Source: Rhizobium sp. Q54
GTDB lineage: Bacteria; Pseudomonadota; Alphaproteobacteria; SHVZ01
DNA length: 36,924 bases
NCBI GenBank assembly: GCA_945871425.1
Contig: CAMBVS010000041.1
Location: 1-36,924, forward strand
Direction: 5' to 3'
The notes beneath the pieces are model-generated. The model worked only from the letters and a program-made list of their open reading frames with translations, searched no databases and was not told the origin of the DNA. Below, piece after piece: positions 7,044-14,660 of the stretch (the stretch's first letter is position 1; each line of letters starts with the position of its first letter). The position numbers and the translations under genes were made by a program.

Positions 7044-8239
7044 GCGCCCATTCTCCTGGCGCGCGCGCCGAACGCATGATCGATGCGGTGATGCGGCCCC
7101 TCGAGGCCGGGGATCAGGATCTTCACGATCCAGATCGGCAGATCCGGAAGGGAGAGATCGACGGTGACGATCCGCCGATGCCCGGTGCGGGCAAGCTCGT
7201 CAAGGACCCGGTTCCGCGCCGCTTCGGGGCTCGGCATACGCTTTCGCCTCGCAGAGCTGGCGCGCTTCCGGTCAGGAGGGCGGTCGACGCGGCGCGGCGT
7301 CGGATCGAGCGGCATCATTGCCGCGATCTCCAGCATCGCATGCGCCCAGGGCTCGATGTCCTCGCGCGCGCCGGCAATCATCGTGACGCGGCTTTGCAGC
7401 GCTTCCAGCACCGCCTGCTTTGCCGCGATCGCACGGTCGGGGTGGCAACCCAATCCATAGATCCACCCGACCCGGTGGTGCTCCGGGCAACGCCGGTCGT
7501 CGAGGTAACATACGAAGGCCGGCACGTGGATATCGGAGGTGATCTCGAACAGCGCCGGCACGATCCGGCTCTTTGCGAGGCGTATCGGGATGCCGGACAT
7601 GCCGGCAAGCTCATCGGAGAGGTCGCGCCTCGACCGCGCCTGCACCGCGGGCGGGCGCAGGCTCCAGAGCGCAAAGGCGTCGCGCTCGATCACCTCGCAG
7701 ATCGCGTGCAGCTCGGCCTCGTGCGGATCGGGATGGGCCGCGAGGCCCGTCGAGGTGCTTAGAAAGTATCCGAAACCGCTTCGCCGCCGTTGCCGAGAAT
7801 CGAGGCTGACAGCCTCCTGCGGAACCAGGACGCGGCGGGCGGAGCGGAGATCGCGCCCCATCATCCACGGGATCACGGTCTTCCGATCCGGCAGGCGGCC
7901 GGTTCGAAGCGGCAGGCCGCGCGCCACGATCGGCGCGGTGCGGCCGGCGTCGGCCCTCGTCGCCCGCAAAGCCGGCTTCAGATCGCGCTCGGCCGCGAAA
8001 AACTCGAGCGCCTCCATGACCGCGGAGATGCGCGCACGCTCCTGGGTTTCACCCTTGCCTTGGTGAACCGAAAGGTTTCGCGACAACGGTCGAATGGCGG
8101 ATACGACGGGCACACCGACGACGTCGAGGTTGGTCTGATCGGCAATCCGTGTGACGCCGATGCGAGGGATTACGTCGTCGACACAAAACCGCCCTCGGTG
8201 ATCGGCCGAAGTCGCCGAGGCAGGCCGGTCACCAGTCAT
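7040..8239 (-). CDS. ycaO: YcaO-domain cyclodehydratase/thioamide synthase
   Basis: A 399-residue YcaO enzyme. The family uses ATP to phosphorylate a backbone amide oxygen, giving azolines, amidines or, with sulfide and often TfuA, thioamides. The ATP/Mg-binding segments are present: QERARISAVMEALEFFAAE (SxxxEAxE, 72-79), the STSTGLAAH loop (161-169), EAELHAICEVIERDA (174-188) and AAKQAVLEALQSR (272-284). The C-terminus (PIWIVKILIPGLEG) is family-typical and lacks a PxPxP tail. There is no fused E1-like domain, which fits the TfuA-partnered or stand-alone type. Residues ~315-337 are an unusual Arg/Pro/Lys-rich insert. It is followed by tfuA with a four-base overlap and preceded by a small ORF 104 bases upstream on the same strand. 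Confidence 0.92.
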   Translation of the reverse strand: MTGDRPASATSADHRGRFCVDDVIPRIGVTRIADQTNLDVVGVPVVSAIRPLSRNLSVHQGKGETQERARISAVMEALEFFAAERDLKPALRATRADAGRTAPIVARGLPLRTGRLPDRKTVIPWMMGRDLRSARRVLVPQEAVSLDSRQRRRSGFGYFLSTSTGLAAHPDPHEAELHAICEVIERDAFALWSLRPPAVQARSRRDLSDELAGMSGIPIRLAKSRIVPALFEITSDIHVPAFVCYLDDRRCPEHHRVGWIYGLGCHPDRAIAAKQAVLEALQSRVTMIAGAREDIEPWAHAMLEIAAMMPLDPTPRRVDRPPDRKRASSARRKRMPSPEAARNRVLDELARTGHRRIVTVDLSLPDLPIWIVKILIPGLEGPHHRIDHAFGARARRMGA

Positions 8240-8343
8240 TGTCGCCTAGACGGCGACAAGTCGTAAGATCATCGGCCGCCGCTGGCGTGGTCAAGTCCGA
8301 TTCTTGCTGGACTAACGAGTTTAGGATGTGGTGACGTTTGCAC

Positions 8344-8583
8344 TCACGGCCAGCCCTCGAATATCTTTCCGAAGTTGAACATTCCCGCGCTTTTCACGCG
8401 GTGGAGCCCTCCGGCTTTCCCGAACATATATCGCAACCGCTTCAACCCTTCTCCGGATTCCAAGGACTTGATCCGGTGTTGCTCGAGAAGTGCCCGATGG
8501 ATCACGTATACGTGCCCATCATGGCTATGTATGAGCAGCCCGTCGTGCTGCGGTGCGGCTGCTTTTGGCTTTCTTGCAGGCAT
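8344..8583 (-). CDS. Small His-rich protein upstream of ycaO (candidate peptide substrate)
   Basis: A 79-residue protein on the same strand as ycaO-tfuA, ending 104 bases before the ycaO start. It starts MPARKPKAAAPQHDG, has a compact middle (LLIHSHDGHVYVIHRALLEQ) and ends in a Gly/aromatic tail (RYMFGKAGGLHRVKSAG, then MFNFGKIFEGWP). ATG 8583 is chosen because a G-rich Shine-Dalgarno-like tract directly precedes it; a longer form could start at 8643. There is no Cys, so azoline-from-Cys chemistry is unlikely, but thioamidation of Gly or another residue would be possible. I do not recognise the family. A precursor role is inferred only from size, strand and position; it may be a small DNA-binding or unrelated protein. 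Confidence 0.5.
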   Translation of the reverse strand: MPARKPKAAAPQHDGLLIHSHDGHVYVIHRALLEQHRIKSLESGEGLKRLRYMFGKAGGLHRVKSAGMFNFGKIFEGWP

Positions 8584-8732
8584 CCCCCCCCCCTGAGTGA
8601 CTGGATTTTGGATCGGTTGCTGAATGCTCCGGATATTGTGCAAGCACTTTGAATACTATAGTTAAAAGCCCTCTAGTTGCAACGTTGTCGTAATTTGACT
8701 CCGGTCGGGTACTTGGGCTGACGCCCCGCCAT

Positions 8733-10502
8733 TCAGCTAGGCAGCCCTGCCAATTCGAAGGCGCGCTTGAACAAGCGCCTCTGCGGCTCGAGCCTGAACG
8801 GCGTTCGCTGCTCCCAGGCCGAGATTCGAAATCCTGGCGCCCGTTGAAGGAGAGCGGCCGCCGCTGCCCTCGCTTCTTCGAGCCGCCCCAAATGCGCCAG
8901 GGCGACAATTTTCACTCTCAATGCCACACCGTGACTGGACGTACTGTAGATTGGATCCGCAGTTAGGCGCTCCGACCACGTTAGTGCCTCTTCGAAGCGG
9001 CCCTCGAAAAGGTGGGCGAAGGCCAGCCCGATGTAGCCGCCTTTATTGATGTGGCTCGAAGGGTTGAGGCGAAGCGATCGTTCCGCATATTCGATCGCTG
9101 GCCGATACTGTCCCTTATAGACGTGCACTATCGCCGCGCGGGCCCACGCTTCGGAGTCATTCGCGTTGAGCTCCAAAGACCGCTCCAGAAGCGGCAAAGC
9201 CTCATCGACGGATCGGCCGAGCCCGGCCAAGACAAAGCCGGCGACCTGCAGAGCAACCGAATCATCGGGACCCGCCTTGATTGCACGACGCGCCAGTCCG
9301 ATGGCTTCCTTGATTTGCTCCGCGCCGACGTCACCCCAGCCCTGTTCGTGCATGACAACGATGCAATTGGAGGCCTGCGCCAGTGCGACGGCGAAATTGG
9401 GATCGATATCGATTGCCTGCCTCAGCAACCGGAGCGCCGCAAGATTGTCTTCGGCCGTCAACGCGTATCGATGATGCAGGGCACGGCGATAGAGGTCGTA
9501 GGCATCGAGGCTTTCGGTCGGCTTGCGTTTCGCCCGGCTGATCTCGGCGAAGCGCAGCCTGGGCTCGATCGCCGCCGCGACGGCAGCCACGATATCATCG
9601 GAAATATTGAACATGTCGTCGATGGCGCCGTCGAAGTGCTCCGACCAGAGTTGAATGCCGGTGGCGGCATCGATCAGCTCGCTTGCGATGCGTAGTTTGT
9701 TGCCGGTGCGGCGTACGCTTCCCTCGAGCACATAGCGCACGCCGAGCTCGCTGCCGATGGTGCGCACATCGGTCGCCTGCCTGGCGTATTTCGCGGTCGA
9801 GCTGCGGGCCATGACCATCAGCCAGCGCCAGCGGCCGAGCTCCATGATCAAGTCTTCGGTGAAGCCGTCGGCGAAGTAAGCCTGCTCCGGATCCGCCGAA
9901 CGACTGGCAAAGGGAAGAACGGCGATCGCCGGTCGGTCCACCGAGAAATACGGCTGTTTCGAGAGTCGACCGGCCGGCTCGATGGCGAACACCTTGACCG
10001 GGCGCGGAATGTTCTTGAGCTGGGTTTCGCCCTTGTGAACGATCTCGACGGGGAGCTTGCCGTCGATTTCGCGGACCACCGAGTCGGAGGCGTTGATTCC
10101 GCCCGGTTCGGCAATCTGCTCGAGGCGGGCGGCGATATTGACGCCATCGCCGTAGATCCGCTTTTCGTCGAACAGGATTTCAGCCAGATGAATGCCGACA
10201 CGCAGCAGCATCTTCTTCTGATCCGGGCGGTCCCGATTGCGCTCGGCCATGCCCTCCTGCAGCTCGAGCGCGAAGCGGACGGCGTTCTGCGCGGAAGCGA
10301 ACTCGATCAGCATTCCGTCGCCGGCGATATCGATGAGCCGCCCGGAATGCTCGGCGATCTTGGGAAGCCAGAACCCGTCGCGGTTCCGATTGAGAAACGC
10401 AACCGTGCCGTCTTCATCGGCCGACATCATCCGGCTATAGCCGGCGACATCGGTTGCCAGCACGACCGCCAAACGACGCTGCGCCGCTGCGGAGCTGTTC
10501 AT
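8733..10502 (-). CDS. Class III adenylate/guanylate cyclase with TolB-like and TPR regions
   Basis: A 589-residue cytoplasmic cyclase. Residues ~8-175 are the class III catalytic domain. The metal Asp residues lie in LATDVAGYSR (Asp18) and IAGDGMLIEF (Asp62), and the transition-state Asn/Arg in YGDGVNIAARLE. Residues ~190-320 (AIAVLPF, YFADGFTEDLIMELGRWRWL, RYVLEGSVRR) resemble the TolB/FlgO-like segment common in proteobacterial cyclases. TPR repeats follow from ~350 to 565. The likely product is cAMP, but the residue usually Lys before GDG is different here (LIDIAGDG), so nucleotide specificity is uncertain. It lies 123 bases after a cyclic-nucleotide-binding protein gene on the same strand. 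A decayed copy of its 3' end is at 4098-4237. Confidence 0.93.
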   Translation of the reverse strand: MNSSAAAQRRLAVVLATDVAGYSRMMSADEDGTVAFLNRNRDGFWLPKIAEHSGRLIDIAGDGMLIEFASAQNAVRFALELQEGMAERNRDRPDQKKMLLRVGIHLAEILFDEKRIYGDGVNIAARLEQIAEPGGINASDSVVREIDGKLPVEIVHKGETQLKNIPRPVKVFAIEPAGRLSKQPYFSVDRPAIAVLPFASRSADPEQAYFADGFTEDLIMELGRWRWLMVMARSSTAKYARQATDVRTIGSELGVRYVLEGSVRRTGNKLRIASELIDAATGIQLWSEHFDGAIDDMFNISDDIVAAVAAAIEPRLRFAEISRAKRKPTESLDAYDLYRRALHHRYALTAEDNLAALRLLRQAIDIDPNFAVALAQASNCIVVMHEQGWGDVGAEQIKEAIGLARRAIKAGPDDSVALQVAGFVLAGLGRSVDEALPLLERSLELNANDSEAWARAAIVHVYKGQYRPAIEYAERSLRLNPSSHINKGGYIGLAFAHLFEGRFEEALTWSERLTADPIYSTSSHGVALRVKIVALAHLGRLEEARAAAAALLQRAPGFRISAWEQRTPFRLEPQRRLFKRAFELAGLPS

Positions 10503-10625
10503 GAGAAAGAAAGTTTAGTGGAAATTTTTCCAAAAGGAAATGAGATGAGCCTCAGTTCTCGTCCGCGGATGAAGAGTCTATTCGTCGCTAGCCGGCAAAC
10601 ACGCCGACGACGCCGTCGCGGCTCT

Positions 10626-11153
10626 CTAACGCGGCGGGAGCCTTCGATCGACGTAGTTCAGCAGGATCTCCGACAGCGCGTTGAGAAACGTATCGTCGCT
10701 TCGCACCATGGCGAGCAAGCGCGGCGTCTCGCACAGCTTGCGCATGCGTAGACCGGCCGGCGTCTTGCTGGCATCGGCCGGACTCTGGTCCGCCGGTACG
10801 GTGGCTCTCACGAAGCCAAGGATCTCCTCGTAGATGCGACGCTGCGCTTCGGTCAGCAGCCTGAGCTTGCGATCGAAATGCTGTTGGTCGATGACGAGAC
10901 AGGTCGTCGGCACGACGGCGCGCGCCGAGGCCATGCGGTGGGACAGATCGATCAGCGAGAGCTCGCCGAAAAGCGTGCCGGGACCGATGGTGCCGACATG
11001 CACCCGTCCATTTTCGCGCATCTGAAACAGCTCGACCCTGCCCTGCTGAACGAGAAAGCCCTCCTCGCCAGCCTCTCCCTCATGGAAGATGATCTGGCGC
11101 GTCCGGTACTTTCTCGTCATCGCCATATTGGCGGTTTCTGGGTTGATGAGCAC
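10626..11153 (-). CDS. Cyclic-nucleotide-binding domain protein without DNA-binding domain
   Basis: A 175-residue protein. Residues ~12-115 form a Crp-type cNMP-binding beta barrel (IIFHEGEAGEEGFLVQQGRV) with phosphate-binding cassette FGELSLIDLSHRMASARA. A helical stretch (LRLLTEAQRRIYEEILGFVR) and an ~50-residue tail follow. No helix-turn-helix is visible, so it is not a CRP transcription factor. It may be a stand-alone cAMP receptor. A GTG start at 11153 is supported by GGGAGG six bases upstream; ATGs at 11126 and 11120 are alternatives. It precedes the cyclase gene on the same strand, suggesting a two-gene second-messenger module. Confidence 0.85.
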   Translation of the reverse strand: MLINPETANMAMTRKYRTRQIIFHEGEAGEEGFLVQQGRVELFQMRENGRVHVGTIGPGTLFGELSLIDLSHRMASARAVVPTTCLVIDQQHFDRKLRLLTEAQRRIYEEILGFVRATVPADQSPADASKTPAGLRMRKLCETPRLLAMVRSDDTFLNALSEILLNYVDRRLPPR

Positions 11154-11172
11154 CGCGAGCCTCCCAGATCAG

Positions 11173-11391
11173 CTAGTAAAGGCGACACCAAACTCCATTG
11201 AATGGCCGCTCGACTTCCGGCCCGCCGGGATTCAGGTCGGGGCGCAGCTTCCCGGCCGGGCGCCGATCGGCGATCCCGACCTCGTCCGGGCTCGCGCTTG
11301 CGGACAGGCCCGGCACCCGGTACGGGTCCTCTATGCTCACGCGCCCGGCTCCCGCGGTTTCCGAGGTTCCGAATTCTCCATGATGTGTCAT
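11173..11391 (-). pseudogene. Degenerate J-domain (DnaJ-like) fragment
   Basis: The 72-codon frame contains EDPYRVPGLSASASPDEVGI, then ADRRPAGKLRPDLNPGGPEV, then ERPFNGV. This follows the J-domain pattern DPYxVLGL..AS.DEI..AYRRLA.K.HPDLNPG..EAE.RF. The essential HPD is RPD, the helix-II KAYRRLA is IADRRPA, and the sequence stops soon after helix III begins. It therefore cannot stimulate Hsp70. It ends 20 bases before the cNMP-binding gene. It is probably the relic of a small J-protein gene. Confidence 0.65.
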
Positions 11392-11512
11392 ACCCGCCGT
11401 CCCTGAATTTTCATTATAGCTCCAATGCGACGAGTTCGGGGGCGGATTCGCTCCGGCCCCTGCCGGCGCGCCCAGCCGCAAACAGTGCCGAGCAACCGGG
11501 CCGAGCTCGTCG

Positions 11513-11980
11513 CTAGTAGTTGGACCAGCCGCCGTCGTCGGTCAGCACCTGGCCGGTGACGAAGTCGGCAGCGGCACTGGCGAGGAACTGGCAGGCGGCG
11601 GCGATGTCGTCGGGATAACCCGGCCGCTGCAGCGACTGGTGCGCCACGAGCCGGCCGAGCTCGACCTTGCCGCCCTCCTCGAAACGCTGCTCGGTCAGGA
11701 TCGAGCCCGGCACCGCGCAGTTGACGCGGATGCCGGATGCCCCCTCGGCGCGCGCGAGCGAGCGAGTGAGGGCGATCAGCCCGCCCTTCGAGGTCACGTA
11801 GTGGAGCGCGTGCGGGCCGCCGATATGCGCCATCACCGAGCCGATGACGACGACCTTGCCGTAGCCCCTGATGGTGACGCGGAAGCCCGAGCGCGTGTTG
11901 GGCCAGTAGTCCCACATGGCGCGGTGCTGGGCCGAGCGGTTGTCGCAGAACGCAAGCCAGCCTGATGATAGACATCGCGT
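11513..11980 (-). pseudogene. 5'-truncated short-chain dehydrogenase/reductase
   Basis: The C-terminal part of a classical SDR is readable. It has GYGKVVVIGSVMAHIGGPHA, the catalytic YVTSK (YxxxK), SLARAEGASGIRVNCAVPGS, then QRPGYPDDIAAACQFLASAA and LTDDGGWSNY at the end. The N-terminal Rossmann half with TGxxxGxG is missing. Upstream in-frame codons (LAFCDNRSAQHRAMWDYWPN) hold partial similarity, then homology is lost. An ATG at 11917 would give 134 residues without a cofactor site, so activity is not expected. It is a rearrangement remnant within the island. Confidence 0.75.
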
Positions 11981-12045
11981 TTTCAGGCGTATCCGCCAAG
12001 GCTGGTGCGTGCTAACTCAACCGAGCGAAGACCCGCGATGCCCGC

Positions 12046-12139
12046 AGCTGTGGGTAAGTAGCCCGCCGTAGCGACCGCCAGGGATCAGGCTAAGGCGGGC
12101 TACTTACCCACAGCTCCTACACCACTCCATGGGACACGA
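12046..12139. repeat. Perfect 22-bp inverted repeat (large hairpin) plus 27-bp repeat motif
   Basis: The arms at 12046-12067 and 12094-12115 (GGCGGGCTACTTACCCACAG plus CT) are exact reverse complements separated by 26 bases. The right arm runs directly into the third copy of the 27-bp motif found at 3929-3955 and 4005-4031. No U-tract follows, so it is not an ordinary terminator. It lies between the SDR remnant and the CIA30 gene and may be the end of a lost mobile element or a structured RNA leader for CIA30. Confidence 0.7.
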
Positions 12140-12237
12140 CCGTCCTCTGGAGTGCGGATTCCGCGGGCCGATGGATCGCCCGCGCGCAAGGGACCGGCCA
12201 ACATTGATCGTACGAAGGCTGAAGGAATCGGAGACCT

Positions 12238-12879
12238 ATGAAACGGAATCCGTGGAGTGCCTGGTCGCGGCCGCATCTGCCGAGAAGGCGTTGCGCAAGA
12301 GCGATTTTGGGCATGGGACTCTTCGGCGCCCTGTTCTTGCATGCCATCGAAATCCGGGCACAGAGTGGTGATATGCTGATCGATGATTTTGCCGATGGAA
12401 ACCTGGTCTCGAAGCTGGGAACGCGCTGGCGCGGCGTCAGCGACCAGGTTATGGGCGGCATCTCCGAGTCCGCCGTCACCCACGGCGTGATCGATAGCCG
12501 CCCCTGCTTGCGCCTAACCGGCGATGTCCGTCTCGAGAACGACGGGGGATTCATCCAAGCGGCGATCGACCTGTCGCCTTCGGGAGATACCCTCGACGCC
12601 TCCGAATACAGCGGCGTGCGCCTGGTGGTACGCGGCAATGGCGAGCGATACTCGATCCACCTCCGCAGCCCGGACAACGTCCGGCCCTGGCAATCCTACC
12701 GGGCGCACTTCATGGCAGGGCTGGACTGGCAGACGATCGGTATTCCTTTCGAGTCTTTCGCGCCGTATCGGCTAGAGACACCTTTGGATACCAGGCGGCT
12801 CCGACGTATCGGCTTGGTCGCCATCGGACGCGCTTTTCACGCCGACCTCGCGGTTTCCGAACTGGCCTTCTATCGCTAG
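12238..12879 (+). CDS. CIA30-family protein (NADH:ubiquinone oxidoreductase complex I intermediate-associated 30-like)
   Basis: A 213-residue protein with a twin-basic N-region and hydrophobic segment (AILGMGLFGALFLHA, ~22-36), consistent with export to the periplasm. It is followed by a CIA30 beta-sandwich: DDFADGNLVSKLGTRWRGVS, DQVMGGISES, ENDGGFIQAAIDLSP, YSGVRLVVRGNGERYSIHLR, and WQTIGIPFESFAPY. Bacterial members are of unknown function despite the complex I name. GGAGACCT directly before ATG 12238 supports the start. It converges on the tspO gene and the coding ends overlap by four bases. Confidence 0.88.
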   Translation: MKRNPWSAWSRPHLPRRRCARAILGMGLFGALFLHAIEIRAQSGDMLIDDFADGNLVSKLGTRWRGVSDQVMGGISESAVTHGVIDSRPCLRLTGDVRLENDGGFIQAAIDLSPSGDTLDASEYSGVRLVVRGNGERYSIHLRSPDNVRPWQSYRAHFMAGLDWQTIGIPFESFAPYRLETPLDTRRLRRIGLVAIGRAFHADLAVSELAFYR

Positions 12880-13376
12880 TTAAGCAACCACAGCGAGGCA
12901 TTGAGCGCTGTCGCGTAGGCGACCCAGGCAGCGTAGGGCAAGAACAGCACACCCGCCAATCTGTCGATCCGCCAGAACATGATCGTGTTGGCGATGATCG
13001 CAGAGAGCAGAATGACGATCTCGACCAGGGCCAAATCAATCCGCTGGAGCCCGAAAAAGAGAAACGACCAGGCGAGGTTGAGGCCAAGCTGTCCGGCGAA
13101 GACCACGAGGGCCTTGCTGTTGGTTTGGAACGATCCGAGCCGCCATACGCGCCAAGCGGCGACCCCCATCAGGATGTAAAGCGTGGTCCAAACGGGCGCG
13201 AATACCCAATCCGGCGGGTTGAAGGGCGGTTTCCGGAGCACCTGATACCAACCATCGACGCTGGTCGCCGTGATGGCGCCGCCGATTGCGGACATTGCGA
13301 GACACAGGACGACCAGTGCAATGAGGCCGAGCAGATCCCGGCTCGGTTTGAGACCGTCTCTCGAGGGCTCCGACAT
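12876..13376 (-). CDS. tspO: TspO/MBR (translocator/peripheral benzodiazepine receptor) family protein
   Basis: A 166-residue inner- or outer-membrane protein with five predicted transmembrane helices, the normal TspO architecture. Diagnostic motifs are GWYQVLRKPPFNPPDWVFAP, VWTTLYILMGVAAWRVWR and the Leu/Asn-rich helix QLGLNLAWSFLFFG. Bacterial TspO binds tetrapyrroles and sterol-like ligands and affects the response to light, oxygen or stress. It starts 7 bases after the histidine-phosphatase stop, as the last gene of a ubiG-DUF3429-phosphatase-tspO run. No haem-pathway or photolyase gene is in the window. Confidence 0.93.
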   Translation of the reverse strand: MSEPSRDGLKPSRDLLGLIALVVLCLAMSAIGGAITATSVDGWYQVLRKPPFNPPDWVFAPVWTTLYILMGVAAWRVWRLGSFQTNSKALVVFAGQLGLNLAWSFLFFGLQRIDLALVEIVILLSAIIANTIMFWRIDRLAGVLFLPYAAWVAYATALNASLWLLN

Positions 13377-13383
13377 CAGTGGT

Positions 13384-14034
13384 TCAATCGGTCCGGATCG
13401 AGCCGACGGCCGAAATCTTGCCGTTTTCGGAATAGCGAATGACGACGAGCTCGCCGGAAGCGGGATAGACGCCCGTCAAAGCCGTGATGTTGACTTGATG
13501 CGTCACCAACACGAGCGGCCCATCGAGGTCTTGGCTGGCGAGCCACTCTTCGAGCGCCTGGGTTTGGCGATTTCGGCGTTCCGGGCCTTGGAAGAAGGAG
13601 TTGAGAATGGGCAGCTCCGTCACCGGACCGAGCCCAAGCAGTCTTGCCGTTTCCAGACAGCGGCACCACTGGCTGGAAAATATCCGTGCCGTTTCTATAC
13701 CGTTTTCTCGAAAGCGGGCACGGATTCGCCCTGACTGTTTACGCCCCTCCTCGGAAAGATTCCTCTGCGTGCCGCAGTCTCCGATCGCGAACCCCGACGG
13801 ATCACCCGTGCCCGGTGCAATCGCGTGTCGCAGGAGCGCGACGTGTCCTTTCGAGGCGAGCACACGCCAGAGGGCCGTCTCTTCTGCCGCTGAAACACCC
13901 GGCGTCGTTCCGAAGAGGAGGGCGAGGGCCGAGGCGAGGATGATGCCCGAACGCCTCCGGCAGCGCTGCGGTTCGCATTCATGCGCTCGCGATTGCCCGA
14001 TGCCAAACCAGCCAAGCATCTTTTCCAAAATCAC
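13384..14034 (-). CDS. Exported histidine phosphatase family protein
   Basis: A 216-residue branch of the phosphoglycerate-mutase-like superfamily. The phospho-accepting His is in LLRHA (~69-70, a variant of RHG). The second conserved regions are SSQWCRCLETARLLG and VLVTHQVN. A hydrophobic segment (GIILASALALLFG, ~30-42) ending before SAAEE suggests a periplasmic location, though the N-region is long and the true start could be further downstream. The substrate is unknown. It sits between the DUF3429 and tspO genes in one direction. Confidence 0.85.
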   Translation of the reverse strand: MILEKMLGWFGIGQSRAHECEPQRCRRRSGIILASALALLFGTTPGVSAAEETALWRVLASKGHVALLRHAIAPGTGDPSGFAIGDCGTQRNLSEEGRKQSGRIRARFRENGIETARIFSSQWCRCLETARLLGLGPVTELPILNSFFQGPERRNRQTQALEEWLASQDLDGPLVLVTHQVNITALTGVYPASGELVVIRYSENGKISAVGSIRTD

Positions 14035-14129
14035 TTCTCTAGGTTCTCTCTGCGGCGCCAGGCAAAGGGCCGCCCATAGGTCACGCAGGTCTTTGACGGC
14101 AGATCGCTCTTGCGTCTAACGGCAGGCGA

Positions 14130-14660
14130 TCACGCAAGCGCCGCAAACGTCAGCGAGGCGGCGACGGCCAAGGTGAGCGGCCGGCGCAGCCTTGGATACC
14201 AGGCCGGGGCCTGGGCTTTTCGGCTCGCTTGCGAATCGAAAACAAGCAACCAGACGAATGCAACGGCCAGAAGCAATAGTCCGGAAGGCGGTGGAACAAG
14301 GAGCGCACCCCAGCCGACAAGGGAGGGAGCCACGCTGAAGGCAAGGCGGCGGAAGCTTGCCTCGTCGTTCGCTCTGGGTCCGAAGCCCGCGATCGCCAGT
14401 CCCCAATGAATACCGCCCAGGAAGGAGAGGATCACTGCACCGTAGGCAGCCAGCGCGAAGAACGCGTGCCCACGGGTTGGACCCTCTAAAAAATGGCCCG
14501 TGACGGCCAGGAATACGAATGGGATCGCGCCAAGCGCCCCGAGCCACTTGGCCGCGGACGGCACGCGGGTCTGCAACGACATCGGCTGGGGGGTGCCGTA
14601 AGCGGAAGTCTCCTCAATGCCAGACTCTATCCCCGTCGCATCACCCTTGGCAGCCCTCAT
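14130..14660 (-). CDS. DUF3429 family membrane protein
   Basis: A 176-residue protein with about four to five transmembrane helices. They include LGALGAIPFVFLAVTGHFL, then YGAVILSFLGGIHWGLA (the family hallmark), then a Leu/Val-rich helix LLLLAVAFVWLLVF. The function is unknown. The ATG at 14660 overlaps the ubiG stop (ATGA), so translation is coupled to ubiG. The first ~30 residues are poorly conserved, and an internal ATG (MSLQTRVPSA) is a plausible alternative start. Confidence 0.85.
   Translation of the reverse strand: MRAAKGDATGIESGIEETSAYGTPQPMSLQTRVPSAAKWLGALGAIPFVFLAVTGHFLEGPTRGHAFFALAAYGAVILSFLGGIHWGLAIAGFGPRANDEASFRRLAFSVAPSLVGWGALLVPPPSGLLLLAVAFVWLLVFDSQASRKAQAPAWYPRLRRPLTLAVAASLTFAALA

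Noticed and set aside
8525..8908. 127-codon minus frame resembling the frame at 4009-4308
   Set aside because: The similarity comes from the duplicated cyclase 3' end read in the wrong frame.
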